The notes beneath the pieces are model-generated. The model was not told the origin of the DNA. It did not search any database and saw only the letters and a list, made by a program, of their open reading frames with translations. A DNA stretch of 5,237 bases from an uncultured Sphingomonas sp. (lineage in GTDB: Bacteria > Pseudomonadota > Alphaproteobacteria > Sphingomonadales > Sphingomonadaceae). Both the position numbers and the translations under genes were made by a program. This document shows positions 1-5,121 of this stretch, one piece after another. The DNA lies in the NCBI GenBank assembly GCA_934555855.1, contig CAKTFL010000182.1, positions 1-5,237 on the forward strand. The letters are read 5' to 3'. The stretch's first letter is position 1; each line of letters begins with the position of its first letter.

Positions 1-511
1 GATCGAGGTGCCAATGAACTCGCCCGATCCGCTCGACAGCGTGGAGCGGCTGGCGAAGCGGTTCGGCGACCGGGCGGTGATCGGCGCGGGCACGGTGCTG
101 ACCGTGGACAAGGTAAAGGCCGTGGCGGACGCGGGCGGCACCATGATCATCTCTCCCAACACCAACACCGACGTGATCCGCGCCAGCGCGGCGGCGGGGC
201 TCGTTTCCCTGCCCGGCTCCGCCACGCCCAGCGAGGCGTTCGCGGCGCTGGATGCCGGCGCGACCGCGGTGAAGCTGTTCCCGGCCGAAGCGGCGAGCCC
301 GGCGGTGATGAAGGCGATGCTGGCCGTGCTGCCCAAGGGGGTCCGCATCCTGCCGGTCGGCGGCGTCGCCCCCGATAACATGGGACCCTGGCTCGCCGCC
401 GGCGCGGCCGGGTTCGGCCTGGGTTCGGCGCTGTACAAGCCGGGCATGACGGCGGCGGAAGTGGGCGAACGCGCCCGTGCCTTCGTCACGGCGCTCGCCA
501 CGGCACGCTGA
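1..511 (+). CDS. dgoA: 2-dehydro-3-deoxy-6-phosphogalactonate aldolase, 5'-truncated
   Basis: Class I (Schiff-base) aldolase that splits 2-keto-3-deoxy-6-phosphogalactonate into pyruvate and glyceraldehyde 3-phosphate, a cytosolic step of De Ley-Doudoroff galactose/galactonate breakdown. The reading frame is already open at the left edge; the first complete codon is at base 2 and reads I-E-V-P-M-N-S-P. The Glu at 5-7 matches the catalytic Glu of the family. The Schiff-base Lys lies in AVKLFPAE (codon 272-274), 89 residues after that Glu, the same spacing I recall for E. coli DgoA (E37/K126). GAGTV, a phosphate-loop-like PVGGV and the GLGSALY ending follow in family order. By that comparison about 36 N-terminal residues lie outside the window. 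The IEVPMNSP and GLGSALY motifs favour DgoA over the related KDPG aldolase Eda. The gene ends at TGA 509-511 and converges on the globin gene. Confidence 0.93.
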   Translation, partial: IEVPMNSPDPLDSVERLAKRFGDRAVIGAGTVLTVDKVKAVADAGGTMIISPNTNTDVIRASAAAGLVSLPGSATPSEAFAALDAGATAVKLFPAEAASPAVMKAMLAVLPKGVRILPVGGVAPDNMGPWLAAGAAGFGLGSALYKPGMTAAEVGERARAFVTALATAR

Positions 512-516
512 CGGTC

Positions 517-553
517 GCGGAAGGCGCGGCGGGCTAGCCCCCGCGCCTTCCGT
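517..553. terminator. GC-rich hairpin between convergent genes (candidate bidirectional terminator)
   Basis: Just after the dgoA stop, GGAAGGCGCGG (519-529) pairs perfectly with CCGCGCCTTCC (541-551). The outer pairs 518/552 (C-G) and 517/553 (G-U) can extend the stem. The interior GGGCTAGCCC (531-540) can add three more pairs. The hairpin ends 12 bp from the globin stop on the other strand, so it could serve both transcripts. There is no real T-run on either side, so it is not a textbook intrinsic terminator; it may instead act as an RNA 3'-end stabiliser. Confidence 0.55.
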
Positions 554-565
554 TCGCCATTCCGC

Positions 566-976
566 TCAGCGCGCCATCATCCCGTTCGCCATCCGCAGGA
601 ACGCCTGCTGCATGTGCGTGCCGAGCGCCGGCTCGATCCGGTTCTCGGCCATCGCGCGGCTCATCGCGTGAACCCATTGCGCGGCCGTCCGGCGTTCGAT
701 CGCCATGCCGCGATGCATCGACATTATGCACGCGCCCGGCCGCGCCTCGAACCAGGTGCGCGGGCCACCCAGCCAGGCGGACAGGAACTGGGTCAGCGAC
801 CCGCGCATGGGCAGCAGGTCGGCCGCGTGCATCGCGCGCAGCTCGGCATATATCGGCTCATGCTCCATCAGGTCGTAGAAGCGCTCCACCACCGCCCGCA
901 CGCCGTCCTCGCCGCCGACGCGGTCGTACAGCGAGGGCTCGCCCGCGGCGCCGGCCCCGATCTCTTCTTCGGTCAT
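566..976 (-). CDS. Group II truncated haemoglobin (2/2 globin, TrHbO-like)
   Basis: A 136-residue haem protein of the group II truncated globin family, which binds O2 or NO and is usually linked to oxygen or nitrosative chemistry in the cytosol. Visible signatures are LYDRVGG near the N-terminus (16-22), helix B ERFYDLM with the B10 Tyr at 34, the FLSAWLGGPRTWFE block (64-77) that is diagnostic of the group, the proximal haem-ligand His at 88 (MSMHRG), and the G8 Trp at 101 (AAQWVHAM). The length is normal for the family. The ATG at 976-974 is preceded by GGAGGGG (985-979) at close spacing. The frame stays open further upstream, but that part is non-globin and runs into the permease gene. The gene lies 74 bp downstream of the permease on the same strand and has a probable FNR/FixK-type box in that gap, so it may be transcribed separately. 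Unusual: the segment before the proximal His is PGACIMSMH rather than the common GHPRLRxRH. Confidence 0.93.
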   Translation of the reverse strand: MTEEEIGAGAAGEPSLYDRVGGEDGVRAVVERFYDLMEHEPIYAELRAMHAADLLPMRGSLTQFLSAWLGGPRTWFEARPGACIMSMHRGMAIERRTAAQWVHAMSRAMAENRIEPALGTHMQQAFLRMANGMMAR

Positions 977-978
977 CG

Positions 979-985
979 CCCCTCC
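979..985 (-). promoter_or_regulatory. Shine-Dalgarno site that decides the globin start
   Basis: Reading the minus strand, GGAGGGG ends two bases before the ATG at 976; its GGAGG core leaves a 4-base spacer. This is the only good ribosome-binding site near the 5' end of the globin frame, and it supports the MTEEE start over any upstream codon. Confidence 0.7.
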
Positions 986-1025
986 ATAGCCGTCGCGCCT
1001 TCGCACGGGTAGCAGCCCGCCCGCC

Positions 1026-1039
1026 TTGACGCCGATCAA
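1026..1039 (-). promoter_or_regulatory. FNR/FixK-type (Crp/Fnr family) operator upstream of the globin gene
   Basis: The minus strand reads TTGATCGGCGTCAA, which matches the FNR/Anr/FixK consensus TTGAT-N4-ATCAA at nine of ten defined positions. It is fully intergenic: it starts 11 bp beyond the permease stop and its near edge is 49 bp from the globin ATG. If it activates from the common -41.5 position, transcription would start near 991, leaving a short leader that contains the ribosome-binding site. I see no clear -10 element, which is normal in such GC-rich DNA. A chance match is possible but unlikely in this base composition. Confidence 0.6.
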
Positions 1040-1050
1040 CACGGGGTGGG

Positions 1051-2937
1051 TCAGACCGGCTGAGCGTGCCAGGGGGAGCTGACGACCATCAGCCGTGGTC
1101 CCGCATGTTCCATCAGCGCGGTACGAAGCTGCGCGGCGCGGCGGCCGTGGAGCAGCCGCTGCCACCAATGCCGCAGCACCAGTTCCGGAATGATGATCGC
1201 CACCGACCGGCCGGGGGTCGCCGCGTCGATCTTCTCGACCAGCTCCAGCAGCGGCCCGTGGATCTCCCGATAGGGCGCGGGGACCATCATCAGCCGCGGC
1301 GGCGTCTCGCCGGCCGCCTCCAGCGGTGCGGCGATCTCTCGCTCGAACCGCTCGCGGACGGCGGCAAGGTTCTCCTCCTCGTCCGGGCCCTCCAGCCGCA
1401 GCAGGTGGACGGCCAGCACGTCGGGCGACAGCGTCATGGCGAAGCGCAGCGCGCGGTCGGTCATGCGGTTGCGCTCCTCATAGGCGACCATGACCGTCGG
1501 CGGCTCATGCTCCTCGACCAAGAACGGCTCCGTGCTCGCCAGCCGTTCGTCCTGCCGCCGGTAATAGCGACGGATCGCCAAAAGCAGCAGCACGGTCAGC
1601 GGGATGGCGAGCGTCACGATCCACGCGCCCTCCAGGAACTTGGCTGCCGTGATGACCAGCAGCGCCACGACCGTCGTGATCGCGCCCAGCGTATTGATCG
1701 CGAGCCGGCGCGCGTTGCGGCCCCGCTGCCGGCGCCAGTGCACGATCATGCCGACCTGGCTGATGGTGAAGGTCAGAAAGGCGCCGATCGCGAACAGCGG
1801 AATCAGGTGGTCGGTGATGCCGCGAAACAGCACCAGCAGCGCCCCCGCCGTCACCGACAGGAATACGACGCCCACCGAATAGACCAGCCGCCGGTCGGAC
1901 ACGGCAAAGGCGCGCGGCAGGAAATTGTCGCGCGCGACCAAGTGGCAGCCGCGCGGAAAACCCACAAAACTGGTGTTCGCCGACAGGCACAGCACCGCCA
2001 GCAGGCTGGTCATCGCGACATAATAGACCACGCCGCGGCCGGCGATCGCGGCGGCGAGCTGCGACAGGACGCTCTGATAACCCGCCTCGGTCTGGTCCAT
2101 CGCGCCCAGGCCGTAGAGATGCGCCACGGTGGCGATGCCGGCGAGCAACAGCCCCAGCGTCAGACAGATCGCGGTCAGCGTCCTGTGCGCCTGGCCGACC
2201 ACCGGTTCCTTGAAGGCGCTGACGCCATTGGATACCGCCTCCACCCCCGTCATCGCGGTGCAGCCGGCGGCAAAGGCGCGGATCAGGATCCACAGCCCCA
2301 CCGCCTCCGTCGCGTGGCCCAGCGCGGGCGGCGGCACGACGGGCCGGGGCGTCCCGCCGCCGAGCGCCAGGCCGGCCAGCCCCCAGGCGATCAGCCCCAG
2401 AAAGGAGGCGATGAAGACGTAAGTCGGCAGCGCGAACAGCCATCCCGCCTCCCGCGTCCCCCGCAGGTTGGCGATTGCCACCAGGACCAGGATGCCCAGG
2501 CACAGGGGCACCGTATAGGCATGGAGCGCCGGGATCGACGAGGTCAGCGCGCCCACCCCGGCCGAAATGCCCACCGCGACGTTCAGGACGTAATCGAGCA
2601 TCAGCGCCGCCGCCGCCACCAGCGAGCCGATCGGCCCGATATTCTCCTTGGCGACGGTGTACGCGCCGCCATTGGAGGGATAGGCGACGATGACCTGCCG
2701 ATAGGACAGGTACAGGATGGCCAGCAGCGCCACGATCGGCGCGATCACCCATCCGATATAGCTGAGGCTGATCGCGCCGAGCGGGATCATTACCGTCAGC
2801 GCCGCTTCCGGTCCGTAGGAGGACGATCCCAGGCCGTCCAGGCCCATCGCGGGAACGCCCTCGAACCAGCCGATCTTCCGCTGTTCCCCTTCCCGGTTGG
2901 CGAGACGACGGCCGAACAGCATATCGAGGAGCTTCAT
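1051..2937 (-). CDS. KimA-like APC-superfamily permease (KUP-related) with C-terminal cytosolic domain
   Basis: A 628-residue inner-membrane transporter resembling Bacillus subtilis KimA (YdaO), a proton-coupled K+ importer. Residues 1-30 are a basic, soluble N-terminus. About twelve hydrophobic segments follow between 40 and 456, starting with the family motif GLDGLGSSSYGPEA (32-45). Other matches by eye to KimA are YPSNGGAYTVAKEN (86-99), the DYVLNVAVGISAG helix (115-127), GCTAMTGVEAVSN (225-237) and HLIPLFAIGAF (377-387). Residues about 478-620 form a soluble alpha/beta domain of the USP-like kind found in KimA. Putative K+-site residues D34, Y41, Y116, T230 and E233 are kept, but N119, G123 and F382 replace the KimA Thr, Ser and Tyr, so the substrate is uncertain; many homologues are simply called amino acid permeases. 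The ATG at 2937 lacks a clear Shine-Dalgarno. The gene is divergent from the Crp/Fnr gene and precedes the globin. Confidence 0.88.
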   Translation of the reverse strand: MKLLDMLFGRRLANREGEQRKIGWFEGVPAMGLDGLGSSSYGPEAALTVMIPLGAISLSYIGWVIAPIVALLAILYLSYRQVIVAYPSNGGAYTVAKENIGPIGSLVAAAALMLDYVLNVAVGISAGVGALTSSIPALHAYTVPLCLGILVLVAIANLRGTREAGWLFALPTYVFIASFLGLIAWGLAGLALGGGTPRPVVPPPALGHATEAVGLWILIRAFAAGCTAMTGVEAVSNGVSAFKEPVVGQAHRTLTAICLTLGLLLAGIATVAHLYGLGAMDQTEAGYQSVLSQLAAAIAGRGVVYYVAMTSLLAVLCLSANTSFVGFPRGCHLVARDNFLPRAFAVSDRRLVYSVGVVFLSVTAGALLVLFRGITDHLIPLFAIGAFLTFTISQVGMIVHWRRQRGRNARRLAINTLGAITTVVALLVITAAKFLEGAWIVTLAIPLTVLLLLAIRRYYRRQDERLASTEPFLVEEHEPPTVMVAYEERNRMTDRALRFAMTLSPDVLAVHLLRLEGPDEEENLAAVRERFEREIAAPLEAAGETPPRLMMVPAPYREIHGPLLELVEKIDAATPGRSVAIIIPELVLRHWWQRLLHGRRAAQLRTALMEHAGPRLMVVSSPWHAQPV

Positions 2938-3045
2938 GGCGGATCACAACGAGCCGGCATCGTTTCCGTGCCGTAACTGCTCCCTCGAAAGAGAACCTGT
3001 CCGCGTCCGGCGCGTTCATCACTCCCTGTGGCCAGGGGCACCGGC
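2938..3045. promoter_or_regulatory. Divergent intergenic region between permease and Crp/Fnr genes
   Basis: These 108 bp must carry the promoters of both the permease (leftward) and the regulator (rightward), unless transcripts enter from further away. I find no convincing -35/-10 pair on either strand and no TTGAT-type Crp/Fnr box. A short inverted repeat, CGGCA (2955-2959) and TGCCG (2969-2973) with a 9-base spacer, is the only operator-like structure and is weak. The space is too small for a c-di-AMP (ydaO-type) riboswitch in front of the permease. The only clear functional element is the ribosome-binding site of the regulator at its right end. Confidence 0.5.
3034..3038 (+). promoter_or_regulatory. 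Shine-Dalgarno site fixing the Crp/Fnr start
   Basis: AGGGG ends 7 bases before the ATG at 3046. This favours that ATG over the in-frame GTG at 3028, which would add six residues and has no purine-rich site before it. Confidence 0.7.
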
Positions 3046-3765
3046 ATGATCGATCGCCACATCGCCAAGCTGCGCGCTCGGGCCGACATCTCGGCCCGGG
3101 AGGAGGAGGCAATCCGCTCGGCCGTGTCCGGCTATCGCGACCACGCCGCCGACCAGACCATCGTCGCCGCCTATGTCGAACAGGACCACAGCCTGTTGCT
3201 GATCGACGGCATCATGTGCCGGTACAAGGACCTGCGCGGCGGCCAGCGCCAGATCACGCAGTTGCACGTCGCCGGCGACTTTCCCGACCTGCACAGCTTC
3301 ACCCTGAAATATCTCGATCACGAGGTGATGACGCTGACGCCGTGCCGGGTGGCGGTGGTGCCGCATGACAATCTGCGCCGCATGACCGAACAGTTCCCGC
3401 GGCTGACCCGCCTGTACTGGTTCAGCACCAATATGGACGCGGCCACTCACCGTGAATGGGAATTGTCGCTTGGCCGCCGCTCCGCCCGGGCGAGGGTGGC
3501 CATGCTGCTGAGCGAACTCCATATCCGGTTCCAGATCGTCGGCCTGGCCGATGAAACGGGCTACGACCTGCCCCTGACCCAGACCGATCTCGGCGAATCC
3601 ACCGGATTGACCAATGTGCACGTCAACCGGACGCTGCGCGAATTGCGTGAAAGCGGGCTGGTCGAATTCCAGGCCGGCCGGGTCGCGATTCTCGACCGTG
3701 AGGGGCTGTGGCAGGCGGGCGAGTTCGACCCGCGCTATCTTTACCTCGACCGGCAGGACCGCTGA
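3046..3765 (+). CDS. Crp/Fnr-family transcriptional regulator
   Basis: A 239-residue cytosolic DNA-binding regulator. Residues about 15-125 fit the cyclic-nucleotide-binding-like beta-barrel (HSLLLIDGIMCRYKDL, ITQLHVAGDFPDLHSF, TPCRVAVVPHDNL). A long dimerisation helix runs about 125-160, and a winged helix-turn-helix spans about 175-220 (LTQTDLGESTGLTNVHVNRTLRELRESGLVEF). There are only two cysteines (58 and 100) and no N-terminal cysteine cluster, so it is not an oxygen-sensing [4Fe-4S] FNR; I also see no specific cAMP-binding signature. The recognition helix reads GLTNVHVNRTL, where FNR and FixK have E..SR, so its target site may differ from TTGAT-N4-ATCAA. It is divergent from the permease and 69 bp upstream of the ferredoxin reductase on the same strand, so it may control either or both. 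The ligand or signal is unknown. Confidence 0.92.
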   Translation: MIDRHIAKLRARADISAREEEAIRSAVSGYRDHAADQTIVAAYVEQDHSLLLIDGIMCRYKDLRGGQRQITQLHVAGDFPDLHSFTLKYLDHEVMTLTPCRVAVVPHDNLRRMTEQFPRLTRLYWFSTNMDAATHREWELSLGRRSARARVAMLLSELHIRFQIVGLADETGYDLPLTQTDLGESTGLTNVHVNRTLRELRESGLVEFQAGRVAILDREGLWQAGEFDPRYLYLDRQDR

Positions 3766-3784
3766 ACGGGTGCATCCCCGCTCG

Positions 3785-3856
3785 ATGGCAAGAGTGCTGG
3801 ACGGCGCCTGCGTCGCTGGGCAGGAGGTCGGGCGATGCAGACAGGAGACGGGATGA
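3785..3856 (+). other. Possible 23-codon leader ORF overlapping the reductase start
   Basis: An ATG at 3785 opens a 23-residue frame (begins MARVLDGACV) whose TGA stop at 3854-3856 overlaps the internal reductase ATG at 3853 in an ATGA arrangement. It has no good Shine-Dalgarno and no recognisable family. It could be a leader peptide coupling translation to the reductase, or a chance frame in GC-rich DNA. Confidence 0.2.
3807..3847 (+). promoter_or_regulatory. Tandem Shine-Dalgarno sites and possible SD-masking hairpin before the reductase
   Basis: AGGAGG (3822-3827) lies 7 bases before an ATG at 3835. AGGAG (3843-3847) lies 5 bases before a second in-frame ATG at 3853. CCTGC (3807-3811) can pair with GCAGG (3820-3824) across an 8-base loop, which would cover the first half of the upstream Shine-Dalgarno. 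Both start sites look usable; the hairpin is only 5 bp and may be incidental. Confidence 0.45.
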
Positions 3857-5121
3857 GCAGCCACCACGACGTGTTGATCGTCGGTTCAGGTCATGCCGGC
3901 GCACAGGCGGCGATCGCGCTGAGGCGGCTGGGCTTCACCGGCACGGTCGCCCTCGCGGGCGAGGAGGCCGAGCTGCCCTATGAACGGCCGCCGCTGAGCA
4001 AGGAGTATCTTTCCGGCGACCGTCCGTTCGACCGGATGCTGTTGAGGCAGGCGAGCTTCTGGACGTCGGCGGACATCGCCCTGCTCGCCGGCCGCAAGGC
4101 GGTGCACGTCGATCCGCCGGCCCATGCCGTGACCTTCGCCGATGGCGAGGTGGCGACCTATGGCAGGCTGGTGTGGGCGGCGGGCGGCGACGCGCGTCGC
4201 CTGTCCTGTCACGGGCACGACCTGAGCGGCGTCCATTCGGTGCGGAGCCGCGCCGATGTCGACCAGCTGCTGCGCGAACTGCCGGACGTGCGCCATGTCG
4301 CCGTGGTCGGCGGCGGCTTCATCGGCATGGAGGCCGCGGCGGTGCTGACCAAGCTGGGCAGGACGGTGACGCTGCTGGAGGCGCAATCGCGGGTGCTGGC
4401 GCGCGTCTGCGGCGATGAGATCGCCCGCTTCTACGAGGCGGAGCATCGCGCGCACGGGGTCGACCTGCGGACCGGCACGACCGTCGCCTCGATCGAGGCG
4501 CGGGATGGGGAACGGGTCGGCGGCGTCGGGCTGGAAAGCGGCGAGGTGATCGCCTGCGACATGGTGATCGTGGGCATCGGCATCGTCCCCGCGATCGAGC
4601 CGCTTCGCGCCGCCGGTGCCGCCCGTGACGGCGGCGTGCTAGTCGACCGGGCCGCGCGCACCTCGCTGGCCGATGTGTATGCGGTCGGCGATTGCGCCGT
4701 TCGCCCCAGCGACTTCGCGCAAGACGGCGGCCCGATCCGTATCGAATCGGTGCAGAATGCCGGCGTGATGGCGCTCGCCGCCGCCGCCGACATCACCGGT
4801 GCCGTGCCCGACAAGGAGCCCGTGCCCTGGTTCTGGTCGAACCAGTTCGACCTGAGGATGCAGACGGCGGGCATCGCCACCGGCCATGACCGCACGGCGG
4901 TGCGCGGCGACCCGTCCGCGCGCAGCTTCGCGGTCGCCTATTTCCAAGGCGACCGGCTGCTGGCGTGCGACTGCGTCAACGCGGCCAAGCTGTTCGGCCA
5001 GGCCAAGCGGATGCTGGCGGACGGCGCGCACCTCGACGCCGCGATCTTCGCGAATGCCTCACGGCCGATCGAGGAGGCGATCAGATCGCCGTCGCATACA
5101 GGGCATGGTGCGTCAGGATGA
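3835..5121 (+). CDS. NADH-dependent ferredoxin/rubredoxin reductase-type FAD oxidoreductase
   Basis: A 428-residue cytosolic flavoprotein of the putidaredoxin/rhodocoxin reductase family, which passes electrons from NADH through FAD to a [2Fe-2S] ferredoxin or rubredoxin, typically feeding a P450 or oxygenase. It shows the FAD-binding Rossmann motif GSGHAG (17-22), the family motif YERPPLSKEYL (49-59), a second Rossmann fold VVGGGFIG (157-164) for NAD(P)H, an acidic residue after strand 2 (E182) pointing to NADH, the FAD-contacting YAVGDCA (282-288), and a C-terminal reductase domain from about 330 (PWFWSNQFDL). The start at 3835 is chosen for its AGGAGG site; the ATG at 3853 (MSSHHDVLIVG, 422 residues) is almost as likely. 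It probably shares a transcript with the Crp/Fnr gene. No ferredoxin, P450 or oxygenase is in the window, so the partner is unknown. Its last 41 bp overlap the opposing lactonase gene. Confidence 0.92.
   Translation: MQTGDGMSSHHDVLIVGSGHAGAQAAIALRRLGFTGTVALAGEEAELPYERPPLSKEYLSGDRPFDRMLLRQASFWTSADIALLAGRKAVHVDPPAHAVTFADGEVATYGRLVWAAGGDARRLSCHGHDLSGVHSVRSRADVDQLLRELPDVRHVAVVGGGFIGMEAAAVLTKLGRTVTLLEAQSRVLARVCGDEIARFYEAEHRAHGVDLRTGTTVASIEARDGERVGGVGLESGEVIACDMVIVGIGIVPAIEPLRAAGAARDGGVLVDRAARTSLADVYAVGDCAVRPSDFAQDGGPIRIESVQNAGVMALAAAADITGAVPDKEPVPWFWSNQFDLRMQTAGIATGHDRTAVRGDPSARSFAVAYFQGDRLLACDCVNAAKLFGQAKRMLADGAHLDAAIFANASRPIEEAIRSPSHTGHGASG

Noticed and set aside
977..1168. N-terminal extension of the globin by 64 codons to an upstream start
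   Set aside because: The extension is non-globin in character, overlaps the permease 3' end and contains the FNR-like box; the ATG at 976 has its own Shine-Dalgarno and gives the family length.
2930..2951. CRP-like half-site TGTGA near the permease start
   Set aside because: The second half (TCACA) is missing at the right spacing and the site overlaps the start codon; a single half-site is not support.
1066..2976. 636-codon open frame on the + strand, opposite the permease gene
   Set aside because: Its product is a low-complexity string rich in Arg, His, Gln and Asp with no family motif. It is the antisense of a clearly recognisable transporter and is open only because stop codons are rare at this GC content.
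3028..3045. GTG start for the Crp/Fnr gene
   Set aside because: It has no ribosome-binding site, while the ATG at 3046 has AGGGG at 7-base spacing.
2938..3045. c-di-AMP (ydaO) riboswitch before the KimA-like gene
   Set aside because: The region is too short, is shared with a divergent gene, and shows none of the expected conserved helices.
1505..3112. 535-codon - strand frame overlapping the permease
   Set aside because: It is in another frame of the same strand, is rich in Gly, Arg, Ala and Asp, has no domain, and runs through the divergent promoter region and into the regulator gene.
3019..3867. 282-codon - strand frame opposite the Crp/Fnr gene
   Set aside because: It is antisense to a well-supported regulator, has no family resemblance and no start signal.
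3886..4455. 189-codon - strand frame opposite the reductase
   Set aside because: It is antisense to the reductase core motifs, and its product is biased toward Arg, His, Gln and Ala without motifs.
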